Source of the DNA: Dipteris shenzhenensis
Taxonomy: Eukaryota; Polypodiophyta; Polypodiopsida; Gleicheniales
Strand: one strand, 5' to 3'
Length of the DNA: 64,000 nt
Assembly: GCA_047967505.1 (NCBI GenBank)
Contig: CM106539.1
This document shows, piece after piece, positions 36,691 to 47,951 of the stretch. A program made the translations under genes and the position numbers. The notes beneath the pieces were generated by a model. That model worked only from the letters and a program-made list of their open reading frames with translations, did no database searches and was not told the origin of the DNA. How positions within the stretch are numbered: the first letter of the stretch is position 1; every line of letters starts with the position of its first letter.

Positions 36691-37380
36691 TTCCAAAGAA
36701 TAGTTTATCCCTGTTGTACAATTTGAAGTGCAGCCACTCCTATATCTCTGGTAACTGTTTGGAAAGTCTGTCATCCATATGAATCGAAGTAGGAGTGGCT
36801 TCTATTAAGGGTAATGCAATTATGTCTGAAAATTATTTTGAAAGACTGAGGTTTAACATAAGCATTCGTCCTGTAAGCTTTCCAGAACGTTCTTCTTAGG
36901 CATTCTTCCTTTACTCGTTTTCTAGATTGTGGTTATATGGACACGTAAGGGACCTTTGTAGCTGAATCTTCTAGTCAGCTTTTACTCCACAACTCGTTGA
37001 ATGAATTGCCTCTACAGCTTTTACTCTACCTCTCTAAATATTCTTCAACTTTTATTGTGGGGACACTGAGTCAATGCTACAATAGTTCATGAACGTTGGT
37101 AGATAAAAAGACGTCAAACACTTTTTTTGGTTATGACAGAGATAAAGCCGAAATATTCGTCAAAGATATCATAGGATGTAGAAGTAATTCAAAAGGAAGA
37201 TTTGTTTGTTAAAAAAGGATTAGATGAGATCTCTCTCCATGTGTCTCCTTTATTTGAGGAATGCTTATAGAAATCTGGGAATTATTTCGACTTGTTACCG
37301 AGTTAAACAAGGTGAATGATTATAAATCATTTATAAGGCCTGTCCTAGATTCAAAATAGCAAGGAAGATGTGCAGTGCGG
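35356..37380. other. No firm gene; TATA-like site and TG microsatellite
   Basis: A 164-codon plus-strand frame at 35426-35920 has no recognisable domain and mixed, frame-switch-like composition, so it is not called. TTGTATAAATAAGG near 36231 is a good TATA match, but no coding exon follows that I can identify. A (TG)n tract lies at 36668-36690. Confidence 0.45.
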
Positions 37381-39545
37381 AAAAGAGGGCGGAGATGATG
37401 AATTGAAAGCTCATGAGAGAGAGAGAGAGAAAGAAAGAAAGAAAGTTTATTAAAGTCTTCGGAAGATCGATGGGTCTATGAGATTGTGAAAAACCTGATA
37501 CAACGAGCTGTGGTAGTGGAGCTACTAAACGAGCATCCACACCAATGCAAAATGCAAAAAATGCAGAATGGTAGTACTAAGTCCTATGTACAACATAGTC
37601 ATGTTGATGGTCGACTATATATCAATCTCAGCATCATCATCATCAACATCATCATCATCATCAGCAGGAGGACATCAGAATGGAGGCATGAAGTTGGCAA
37701 TAGAGTGCTGTCGGCGACTCAAAGGTGCAGTCCTGGCATGTTTCCTGGTCGTAGCTCTGCGTCTAACCAGGGCTACTGTGGCCCTCGTTGGTCGGGCTTC
37801 GACTCTAAACGAGGGGAAGTTCCCAAGTGTGATCTGTGTGTCAACCCTCTGTATGAGTTGTCAGGTCACAGGCTCCAGGTCACGGTCATGTGGAGGCCTC
37901 GTCTCGTGGGGGTCCATGTGATTTGGCTGAAAGAGCTCCGTGATAGAGCTCTGAGAGGGATCAGCTGAGGAAGAAGTCTGCTCCTGTCTCCGTGCTCGGA
38001 GTATCCTCTCGCGGTGTCTAAGTACCTCATGAATGAAACCTGTCAAACACCGTTGGTTTGGGTAGGAGAGGAAATGGGGCAAAATTCCATAGCTATCTTT
38101 GAAGAGGCGGTAGAAACGCCCACGGATCTCATAGTAAACAGGACACCTGAAGATGAAATGCTTCTCAGTCTCAACCTCCTACATGTCACACAGTATGCAT
38201 ATGTGTCTGACCCTGGGTAGTCGCTGTGCTCTGTAGCTCTTGAGACGAAGTCTGTGTGAAGAGACTTGAAACTGCCCAAGAGAGATCCTCAGTGAGAGGG
38301 ATAGGTGAATCTGCGTGTATCCTGGTGGGTCAATGAAACCCTCCGTTGTGATATGTAAGAAGTGATCTTTGTAGAAGCTAAGCTTCACTGGGAGTTCACT
38401 CGGTCTCAACCAGGTCCAAAATGTGTGTAGCGGTAATAGATTCTCACGGATAACCTGGTTGACCTCGTGTGTTAGAAGGGGAGAAAATAGAGCATCCTTA
38501 CTGTACTGAAAGGGAGGTAGTTTATCCATGTGGAATGAGGCGAGCTCTCAGAACTGTGTCAAATGCCTTGTGAAAATCCACAAAGCAACAATAAACCCTC
38601 TGCTTTCGTGCCCTCGCCTCCTCAATGATACATCTGAGTGTGAGAATGTGGTCCATGGTTCCATGGTCACGTCGAAATCTGGCCTATCCTGCGGCTCTAA
38701 GTCCTCGACACTCTGCAAATCTGCTAACCTCGGAATCAAGTACTGATGCATAAACCTTGGACATGACATGTCCAATCATAATGGTCCTGTAGTTTCTCGG
38801 GCTCATGGGATCCCTTGTCTTGTGGATGGGTGAAATAGTGTTAATGATCTAGGTGTGTGGAAACCCCAAACAAACAGCTTCATTAAAGAGCTTTGCTAAG
38901 ATCGGGGCTAAGAGGTTAATCCCATATGCAATGAACTTAGTGCATAGCCCCTCATGATCCTTCGCTCGGCCATTATGAAGTTTCATTACGGCATCCTTTC
39001 CCCCTCCTCTAGTGAGGAGGGTGCAAGATGTGGGGCGGGGCATGTGTGAGGTTAGGGATTGGCTGATTTGGGATGTCATAAAGTATGTGTGCATAATCAA
39101 ACCAGATTTTAGTGTCAGTGAGTGGTGAGGGGGACCGTCCTTCTAAAGTCCTTAGAGTTGTTACTAAACAAATTGTTTAGTAGCTCCTCCTCGTTCTAAC
39201 GAACAAAGTCTAGTTTCTTCCTCTGTATCAGTCTACGGTAATCGCATAGCGTATCTGGTGCGCTCGGAAGATTGTTTTTGGTTTCGAATCTGAGGAGATG
39301 GCGTAATGCCTTACACTCATTATCGTACTGGCTATTACAGGGTACGGTCCTAGGGGGTGGTGGACGGGTGGAGCGGGTGGTGTGGGGGAAAGCGTAAAGG
39401 GCAGTCTCGTGTAGTGAGTGGGTGACCAAGGCAGCACGATCCTCTAAAAGGGGTATGAAGTCAATATAGGCGAGAAGTATGTACAGATAGCCAGAGTAAG
39501 TAGGTGAGTGATGCCGGTCAAAGCGTATAGCGAGCGAGTGCAAGA
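37381..39545 (-). pseudogene. LINE-4: minus-strand RT-bearing LINE remnant
   Basis: Read from 39545 downward. The linker shows PCNSQYDNECKALRHLLRFE and DYRRLIQRKKLDF (39200-39320), a region before the RT. RT fingers show VMKLHNGRAKDHEGLCTKFI and LAKLFNEAVCLGFP near 38850-38990. The palm appears in another frame near 38570-38760 as FRRDHGTMDHILTL and RVYCCFVDFHKAFDT. The C-terminal part shows MDKLPPFQYSKDA, then SSHRLRL and HICILCD as the start of a C2HC-like zinc cluster (38170-38530), and FIHEVLRHRERILR at about 37990. The 3' end has a CT/CTTT microsatellite tail at 37413-37444. At least three frames are used. It belongs to the same broad clade as the copies at 50.6 and 52.5 kb. Confidence 0.8.
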
Positions 39546-40000
39546 GAGAGAGAGAGGGGCGGGGAGTGGGAGGCCTAAAAATGTGGAGGGGATCGTAAAA
39601 TCATTTCATATTTTTTAAAAATTGAAAATGGCTATTTTCGCTTTGTTGTGAATCGCCTTCACTTAGTCCTTCCTTTCGGCAAGCCAAAAAGCTAATATAC
39701 GTTGATCGAGATGCACTTCAATCTTCTAAAAGGGGCATGAAGTCAATATAAGCGAGAAGTATGTACAGACAGCCAGAGTAGGTAGGTGAGTGATCCCGGT
39801 CAAAGCATATAGCGAGCGAGCGCAAGAGAGAGAGAGGGGCGGGGAGGGGGGGGCCTGAAAATCTGAAGGGGATTGTAAAATTATTTCATATTTTTTGAAA
39901 TTTAAAAATAGCTATTTTCGCTTTGTTGTGAATCGCCTTCACTTGTCCTTCCTTTCGGCAGGCCAAAAAGCTAATATACGTTGATCGAGATGCACTTTAC
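39441..40000. repeat. 282-bp tandem duplication
   Basis: Copy 1 (39441-39722) and copy 2 (39723-about 40000) begin with C(C/T)TCTAAAAGGGG(T/C)ATGAAGTC and end with TTGATCGAGATGCACTT. Identity is high with few substitutions. Copy 1 overlaps the 5' part of the minus-strand LINE, so the duplication happened after that insertion. Confidence 0.92.
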
Positions 40001-41148
40001 TATAATAAAATTTGTTAAATAGTATCTATGTATACTTCTATGTTTTAATAATTTTGAGTACTTTGTTATGGATGGTGATGTTTGCGTATATAAGGACAAG
40101 AAGAAAATAAAAAACATCGTTTACGTCCTATTATTGCAAGAAATTTTATCCGACTTCTAAATAGTACGGGAAGCTTTACAGGGACATCCATTGGGTCTAT
40201 ATTGATTTTCTCTAAGTATTATCTTTATATGTTATGAGACAGTAACTGACTTAGCCTCTTCTTCAACATGATTAGCCCTTAATTGCATTGAGATGTAGAT
40301 TAAATGATTGACAATTTCTTCCTTGTAAAATTATGGGTTAACAATGTGATCGACTTTGATCGATCCGTGGTTGGACATGGAAAATGCCTTTGCTTTCTTT
40401 CTACTTGCAGGTGGACTATGATCTGTAGAGGAGCTTCAAGAACTCGTGCGAAGATTCATGGCATCAAGATTGATGATGTTACAAAACATTGAGCCTCTTC
40501 GGGATTATGTATTTCATGATTATCTCATTAGCTTTAATTTATTTATAAAGATATGGGAATTTTTATTTGAAAAGACTCTTTAATAGATTTTTCTATAGTA
40601 TTTTGCTCATAAAAAGGATGACTCTAGAAAGTTTCCTTTTTTGAATTCTTATTTAGACCTTTCTACGTTTTGCATTATCCCATACTTTTTTCCCTTTGTG
40701 GGCCAACATATTTTTGAGAATTTAGAGAGCCAAAGTTTGACTATTGCTAATCTAGGTTGCGTGCATAGGCACACACACACACACAAATACATACATAGAA
40801 ATGCATGTACACATAGACATACACATATGTATGCTCATCTTTGGGTATATGTTTACATACACATAGATACACCATTCATATGCACAAACATACACACACA
40901 TGTTTGTGTGCACACGATGACCAAAATTAGTGTATGGTTGTTACAAAACATATTCTATCATTGTCAATCTATGTAAAAGCATATTAAATACATCACCATA
41001 TGAATATTAGGGCCATGTATACATAGAGACCCATACAAAACAAAAAAGAAACACGGTAGAGAGAGAGAGAGAGTGCAAAGATGGGGTCACCTGTTGGAGG
41101 GGGGTCTAAGAGTTGGTGGACTTGTCCGTAGGCGGGTCATGCCAACTA

Positions 41149-41207
<59 letters not shown>

Positions 41208-42258
41208 CTTCTCGGTTCTTGGGGACAAAAGTGCAAAATGACAGGTGGCTTCGAATAGTCCCAAAGGCAGTTATTAATGGCCGCTAAGCGACCTAGGTGA
41301 AATGTGGGCAAGACGGTGGGTCCTACCAACTTGTATATCTTGTGCAATGAGGCGAGTTCTGCCAACTTGTATACGTTAGAGCACATCCTCACGCCTTTCT
41401 TGACCTTAGACGCTTTTCACGCCACCCTCGATGTTGGGTTGAACGGGTTTCTGTTTTGGTGTGTCTGGCGTCCCATAGCTATCCAAATGCCTTCTGCTCT
41501 TCTATTTTGCCTCAAGGATTTCAAGTACACAACCCGCATCAATGGCCGCCTCAAGGATTATTAGACTCATACATCAGTCTGGTCGACGGAAGATTTGATA
41601 TTTTGATGAAGGTTGAAACTGGAGCGCTATGATGAAAGCTGTTTTTGAGTGGAGTCGTTCCGCTGTGAGACGAAGCTTGCTGGAAGTAATAACTCTGCAC
41701 AAAAGCGAAGGTATGGAGTTGGCAAATTGGTTTCATAGTTGATTGTCGCCACCGACTGGGAGAGCTCCTACAATTGGGGAGGCCGATAATGACGCTTAAC
41801 ATCGGCCTAAAATCGATGATAGTGCACCTCCTTCTACCATCGATTTTTGAGGCGAACTTAATGGCTGAGTACATCCTTTCGTAGAAATAGGTGGATCATT
41901 TCCATAGCATGGGAATGCCCTCTTATGCAAAGAGTTGTTTTAATCAAAGGACAACGTTCTTGATTTCCGCGGGTCTTTAGAAACCCAATATAGCTGCTTA
42001 TGCTTGGGCAGTGATGACGACATAAGTGTTGCTTTGGTTGCTAAGTATGTCTTCCTTTTGTTTTTCATAAAAGTTATTCTCTTTCTTTTTCTCTTTTATT
42101 TTCTGGGTAGATTTTTGATCTTTAGAACAACAAAACACCTAAATTTGTATGGTTGGAGTTATTCTAGTCTTACAAAGGTCAGGGCCTTTTCAAAGAGGTG
42201 CCAGTGAAATTAGTTTGGCGTGAAACTGTAGCTCCGGTCGGAAGGGCCTCGCAGAGAG
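40001..42258. other. Upstream region of the tandem kinase gene
   Basis: No gene is supported up to 42258. CA-rich repeats at 40767-40920, a GA run at 41057-41074 and a CT run of about 26 units at 41151-41203 are present. Short frames at 40304-40492 and 41304-41564 read somewhat like protein but match no family. A pyrimidine-rich leader-like stretch at 42048-42118 and an in-frame stop at 42229 precede the kinase start codon. Promoter elements could not be fixed. Confidence 0.5.
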
Positions 42259-45200
42259 ATGATAGCTGCTTCTTCTTCTTCTTTGCGAGAGTGCACGCTC
42301 GCCTCCTGTGCTCTCATTTCCCATCGCATTCATGCTGCACTTGCCCATGATTCTGTGCTCATCCTGCACCGCACCCAATGGCAATGCCTCGCAAAATCTT
42401 ATTCTGAGGTGCTCCAAGCCCTTGCTCGCCTGCTACAAGATGCTTGCCCCCTCTTGGGTCCCATCAAGCTTATCGGCCCTTTGCGTGCTCTCCTTCTCGC
42501 TATGCAGGAAGCAGAGAGGTCCATAGAAGAATGCACCGCAAGACGCGCCTCTTTCAGCCATTCATGGCTGCTGGACAAGGCTTTGAAGCTGGGGGTTAGC
42601 TCGGATGTGGTAAATGTGCACCTTCACGACTTTCTGTTGTCTTTTTCTGCTGTGATCAATCAAGCTAGTGCTCTGCAGATTGATACGATTGAATCAGATC
42701 TTGTTGGGCTTACACGAGCGCTATCTGACATTTGGACATGTGAAGATGCTACAGCTGACCTTTCAGAATCTTGCAACTTCTTGAAAACAATCAAGTCTGA
42801 CGAAAAAGGGGAAATTTCTTTCCTCGCCGATTTTATTCTGCATAAATTGTCTGATGCCCAAGATTTGGAGAGTGGCAAACTTGATGTCTTACCCACTTAC
42901 CTTTGGACCGATCCAGGCAACCTAACAAGGAACCCGGAGGTACTTGGTCATGGTGGTTATGGTAGGGTTCACGAGGCTGGATGGTTGGGTGGCCGTTTTG
43001 CAGTGAAAGACTTCTTTTATGTGGAAAACAGCACAGTATTTGGAAGGGAGGCAGCCATTCAAGCCAGGCTGAGGCATCCCAATGTTATATCACTTGTGTG
43101 CTGCACGAAGAACCCGCCTCTGCACAAGTGTAGTCTTGTGATGGAGCTCATGCGACAGGACCTTCGGGTTTTGATGATTGACAGAATAGAAGCTGGAATG
43201 GATCCACCGTTCTCGCTGGCTGTGGCAGTGGACTTTATGCTGCAGATTGCCCAGGGATTGGAGTATTTGCATAGCCTGCATATCATGCATCGGGATCTCA
43301 AGTCCTCCAACATATTGGTTAGCTTCTCAAAGAGAAAGTGTGATGCTGAAATGGATGATGTGGGCGCATGTGCACATCTCAAAATTGCTGACTTTGGAAT
43401 GTCTAAAGCCAAGCATGCCAGCTCAAAGTATACCACGAGACAAGTAGGTGCAACTCCATGGAGAGCTCCTGAGGTTTTTGAGATTAACCCTGAGGATGAG
43501 GTGGAGGGTGACATGAATGGGAAGTACACAAAAAAAGCAGATGTTTACAGCTTTGGCTTGCTTTGCTACGAGATCTTGACTGGAAAGTCTCCTTTTGAAG
43601 GCCCTCAGGTGCGCAAGAGGGTGCTAGCTGGTGAGAGACCATTGTTGCCTTTCTATTGTCCTCTGGCATTGTCAAGCTACATTGAGAGGTGCTGGCATGC
43701 AGAACCATCAAGGCGGCCCCCTTTCAGCCAAATCTGCAGATTGCTTCGTTATTTTAAAGCTTGTATTTTTCTACAGGATCACCAGGATCAGAACCCAGCA
43801 CATCATAGTTGGTTGTTACATCCTCTTTCCCCTGATGTGTGTGATCGTATTGATGATATGGTCACATGTTTCGTGCAACCCATAGAAACCCCTCTCCTGC
43901 CCCAGCCAGTGAACATTCCTTTGGAGATGCATTGCTGCAGAGTGGTACTTAAAGGAAGAGATGAAACTGCAAGCGCCTCTAATGAGCATGCGAATGATGT
44001 AACAGGCATAACCCTCAGACAGGCGAGTGTCGAATCCAACATGTATCCTCGAAATTTCATCTCAACTGATGAACTCCAACAAAATGCCCATCGCCATGGC
44101 AAATCTATCAGCAAAGCTAAGAGCTACTCAATCTATGTTTCTAGATTGTTAAAACAGCTCTTTTGTACACACAGTGCACACCTCGCTAAATCAGGTGAGA
44201 GGCCACTAGCTTTGCGATACGTGTATATTGGGTATGCTTGCTTATCTCTGACAATTTGAACTGTTGGTAAGCAGAGCTGCAAGATGCCCTGGGTTTGGTG
44301 CGGGACTTCACCTTTGAGGAATTGCGACTTGCAACTGGTGACTTCTGCAAAGTGGTTGGAGAAGGGGGCACAGGGAAGGTTTATTATGGAAAACTAGAGG
44401 ATGGACGAGAAATAGCAGTGAAAGCTGCTATTTGCCCGAAAGTACTGCAAAGTGGTGATATTGTTTCAACTAGTGAAACCATGGGGCTTGTGCAAGAGCT
44501 GCGGATTGCAAGCCAGCTTCGACATCGGAACATAGTGCCCCTTTTTGGCTGGTGTCAAGATAAAGGAAAGTTGCTTCTGGTGTATGAATATATGTCGAAT
44601 GGTAACCTGGCGACGCACATCTTTGGAGAGCGGAACAGTCTAAATTGGCAGCAAACTTATAAGGTCATTTACCAGTTGGCATCAGCACTTAAGTACCTCC
44701 ATCAAGATTCTGGCTACTTGCAGATCGTGCATCGTGATGTCAAGGCGGCCAATGTGCTGCTAGATTCTGAGTGGAATGCACGCCTAGGAGATTGTGGCTT
44801 AGCAGTCTTGCTAAGAAGCGGTGATGCTCCACGGCGGAGTTTGGCTGGTACATTTGGATATATTGCCCCGGAGAGTGCTACTCAACACATAGTCTCCCCA
44901 GCATCAGATGTGTATGCTTTTGGGGTTACAGTTCTAGAGATTGCTACTGGAAGAAGAGGATACACTACTGATGCATTCGGTGGAACACAATTTGTAAGAG
45001 ATTGGGTCTGGAAGCAGTACCAGGTTGGAGATCTTGTGGAGGTGGCAGACGACCGATTTGGAGGTCAATTTGAGGAAGTTGAGATGAAGCGTTTATTGCT
45101 GCTCGGTCTTTCATGTACCAGTGTAGAGCCACACTTGCGCCCACCCATTGAGGAGGTGCTAAAGATACTCTCAGGAGCATCTGAGCCACCTCCTCCTGGA

Positions 45201-45338
45201 GCCCAAACTACACAATTTTACTCGATTGAATCATCTACTCTTGCTTCTACATCAACTGGGAGCTTCTGGTTTGGTTCATCAATAATCTCTATGATGCATT
45301 TCCTTGTTTTTTACCAAAGTCCATACAACAAAGCATGA
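42259..45338 (+). CDS. Tandem kinase protein: HeLo-like N-terminus + TKL kinase + receptor-like kinase
   Basis: Two ORFs (42259-44259 and from 44275) join by removing an 80-base intron, 44195-44274, with donor TCAG/GTGAGA and acceptor AAGCAG/AG. The joined frame is 42259-44194 plus 44275-45338, exactly 1000 codons including stop, or 999 residues. ATG 42259 is the first Met after an in-frame TAG at 42229. Residues about 1-200 are helical; the phrase RTQWQCLAKSYSEVLQALAR plus PLRALLLAMQEAERSIEEC resembles HeLo/MCAfunc domains of MLKL-like plant proteins. Kinase 1 (about 227-500) is complete: GHGGYG 230-235, Lys250, HRD 344-346, DFG 378-380, APE from 403. A linker to 645 follows. Kinase 2 (about 668-946) has GEGGTG 674-679, Lys695, HRD 798-800, DCG 818-820 in place of DFG, and APE from 843; it looks like the L-lectin/RLCK group, with FTFEELRLATGDF before it. 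No signal peptide or membrane segment is obvious, so it is probably cytosolic or peripheral. Tandem kinases are known plant immune proteins; a role here is inferred. Confidence 0.85.
44195..44274 (+). other. 80-base GT-AG intron joining the two kinase halves
   Basis: The donor is TCAG followed by GTGAGA. The acceptor is GGTAAGCAG before AGCTGCAAGATG. A pyrimidine-rich stretch and a CTGAC branch-site-like motif lie near 44245-44252. It is phase 1: G from the first exon plus AG from the second makes GAG. Reading through without splicing ends the first frame at 44259 after a short unrelated tail. Confidence 0.85.
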
Positions 45339-45810
45339 AAAGTGAACTACTATACGTATCATGCTTTTTTACATAATTTTAAGGTTCGCTTTGAATATAT
45401 GAGGACGTATGAGACATAGGTAGTTTGGGGGCTTTGATCTCCCAAAGAACGTGTGTTTTTCTTTTCTGCTTCAGATTTGAAGTTTGCTGTCGTGCATTTT
45501 AGAGCACTCAAACCAGTGAGCACAAGTATATAGACAAAGTAGACAAAGTCTCAAATTCATTGACTGCTTGAATTTTTTTTGAGGGTACTCCAGATTTTTA
45601 AGTACAGTTCACTGGGTGTTACCGATTATATCCCATCAAAAATCATATAAGGTCACCTAAAGGGAGAAAATGTACATCAAAACCCCAGCTTTTGGGCTGC
45701 AGAAATAAAAGCTATACAATACAATCAGCCTATTAAGGCACTAAAGGAGTAATATGGAGAGGAGGCATCCTGGGGGACTTAACACCACTGCAGCGGAGCG
45801 CTGCTGCTTC
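45339..45810 (+). other. 3' flank of tandem kinase gene
   Basis: No coding sequence. GAAATAAAAGC near 45702 is the best polyadenylation-signal candidate, about 365 bases past the stop codon. A copia LTR begins at 45811, so the transcription unit probably ends within this interval. Confidence 0.5.
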
Positions 45811-46544
45811 TGTTGGAGGTGACCATCTCCTGATGTCACTGTAGAGAGTGAGGGCCTTGCTTTTGGGTGTGCCCGCCCAGAGAGAGGTTAGATTAGGGTA
45901 CAGAGAGAGGGCCTTTGCTTGTGGTGTGCCTGCCCCCCGTGAGGGTAGCCTAGGGTAGGTCACATCTGCCATGGGTTGCATGGCTATACTGGGACCCTTG
46001 CTGGTCTATTTGCTGTTGGATGGCAGCCCTCGTGGAGGCGCATCCTGCTGGTCAGCCTGGGAGGCCTGCGTGGCCATATGTGTGTGCTGCAGCCCCAGCC
46101 TCCATGGGCTTTTTAAAGGCTGAGATGGCAGGTTGGCCACCTAGGCCTGCAGGTCGGGGCATAGGGAGGGGGGGCAGCCCCTTATGTATGGCTGGGCGCG
46201 GCCCATGAGGAGGGCCTGAGGCAGTCGGCCCTAGAGACCTGCTAGTCAGCTGGAGGGCCAGGGGACAGCCCCTTGTAGCGTTGCATAGCAGCCCCTATTC
46301 ATAGAGGAGGGGTCGGCCCCATGAGCAGGTGGGTTGGCCCACACATGCTCCTGGTCTGCCAGTTCAGTCAGCCAACAGGAGGGGGTGGCTGCCTATATAT
46401 AGGCCCCCCCTCCCTCACTTGCATCCATCTCTTTGTGGAGCAGTTTGGCCATCTATCGCAGAGGGTTTTCCCCATGGTGTTGGGGTTTTTGTCCTGAGGT
46501 CTCTTGCATTCTTCTCTCCTCTCTTGTTCAGTTCTTATGTGGTG

Positions 46545-46584
<40 letters not shown>

Positions 46585-46609
46585 GTCCAGATCAGCAGCA
46601 CTTCTCACA
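45811..46609 (+). mobile_element. Ty1/copia 5' LTR
   Basis: The 799-bp LTR begins TGTTGGAGGTGACC and ends CTTCTCACA, followed directly by a tRNA primer site. It contains TATATATA at 46394-46401 in the context GCCTATATATAGGCCCC and a CT/TA microsatellite near its 3' end. Its first 150 bases resemble the start of the LTR at 54304; the middle parts differ, so they are related subfamilies or an old, diverged pair. Confidence 0.82.
46394..46401 (+). promoter_or_regulatory. LTR TATA box
   Basis: TATATATA inside the palindromic phrase CCTATATATAGG, about 215 bases before the LTR end. The same phrase recurs twice in the LTR at 54304-55545 (54750-54757 and 55271-55278), marking it as the core promoter of this copia group. 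Confidence 0.65.
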
Positions 46610-46628
46610 TGGTATCAGAGCCATGGTT
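46610..46628 (+). other. Primer-binding site (initiator Met tRNA)
   Basis: TGGTATCAGAGCCATGG immediately follows the LTR. TGGTATCAGAGC is the classic sequence complementary to plant initiator methionine tRNA used by Ty1/copia elements to prime minus-strand DNA synthesis. Confidence 0.92.
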
Positions 46629-47083
46629 GGCTAGAGACCCGAGGTATGGAGGTAGCGTTGAGCCAGCAAACCGAGAGGAGGTTTAGGGCTGTTGTTCGGA
46701 GGTGTTCATGTGGAGAATTGTGTGAGGAGTGGACTGTTCGGAAGTCAAGGAAGGCACACAGACTTTGAAGGGTTTTTTAGATTCAAAGGGAGGTTTTCTC
46801 AAAGGCGGGACAGCGAGGTGTGAAGGTCTTGTAGGCTCATAGCCTCTTCATCACCATATCCAGCTCTCTTCTCCCCTTTCCGTCCATCCCCTTTTCTCCT
46901 TCTATCCAATATGGTGGAGAGCAAGGCAAAAATTCCAGTTCTGCCCACTCTTTCGCTATTTGGATCTCGGGCAGGCCTTATGAAGATTTATTATCATTCA
47001 CCTTGTTTTTTTTGTTTTTGCAAGAAGTAAATTCTACTAATGCTTGAAAAAACCATACAACCAGCTTCTAATAGGAGCTGTCG

Positions 47084-47774
47084 ATGAAAACAAAGAAAAG
47101 AGTTCTGCCCACCTTCCCAATCGACTATCAATTGGATGGCCTCAATTACTGGGTCATGATGGAGTCTGTGGTACAGTCGTATGATTTGGCGGACTCATAT
47201 CAGTGGGAGTTGACTGGCCTGATCTCCTTGCATCCAACTTTGGGATCTTGGATCAGGAGGAGGTCAAGGCTCTGTTTCAGCTTTGGGATCGTGTCAATGC
47301 AAGGGTGAGGTGGTTTATTTTTCTTAACTGTACTCCTCAGGTGATTAGTCACATGAAGCATGACGGTGGCCAAGAGTATCTGGGAGCACTTGGCGTCCTT
47401 GTAAAATCGAACTCTCCCATGAAGAGGGTTTCTGTGGAAGTCCAGATGAGACTGTTGGATCCCAAGAAGTCTTTATCGATGCGGGAGCACTTCAACTAGT
47501 TGCAAGAGAAGGACAAGAACACCATCTCCCTTGATCAAGCTTTGCCTCTCTATCTCAGTGGAACACCGGAAAGAAGATTTTGTGCCGCTTTTGCAAGCGT
47601 CTTGGCCATAAAGAAGCCTTTTGTTTCAAGAAGAAAGAACAAGAACAAGTGTATCATGCTAATCTAACAGGAGTCGAAGAAGCACTTGAAGACCCAACAC
47701 CAGAAGCTGACATATCTGTCGCGACTGTGGAAGATCATCTCGATGGTGAGATCAAGGATGTGTGGGCTTTCTAG
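47084..47774 (+). pseudogene. Copia gag remnant with CCHC zinc knuckle
   Basis: Three pieces lie in three frames. The start at 47084 carries FPIDYQLDGLNYWVMMESV, equivalent to the usual LDGxNYxxW entry of copia gag. The middle at 47203-47499 includes LGALGVLVKSNSPMKR and a KKSLSMREHFN phrase. The end at 47580 has CRFCKRLGHKEAFC, a perfect C-X2-C-X4-H-X4-C nucleic-acid-binding knuckle. Two frameshifts break it. No protease, integrase, RT or RNase H follows; the sequence passes to another element's 3' end at about 47775. It follows the LTR and primer site at 45811-46628 at a normal distance. Confidence 0.82.
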
Positions 47775-47951
47775 ATTTTGTTTGAGTCGGGCACTCTGCC
47801 CTTGGTAGTCCCCCATAAACGATTGTTATTTTTTGTTGTGTCAGTTCAGTTGTAGGCATTCGAATTATCTTGTACCAGTTCAGAGTAAGGGGAGTGATAT
47901 ATTGAGCCGCTAGTCGCAAGCTGATTGGGAGATATGCTATCACGCGGGAGG

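Noticed and set aside
42190-45189. Minus-strand and other-frame ORFs overlapping the kinase gene
   Set aside because: They are shadows of the strongly supported plus-strand kinase frames.
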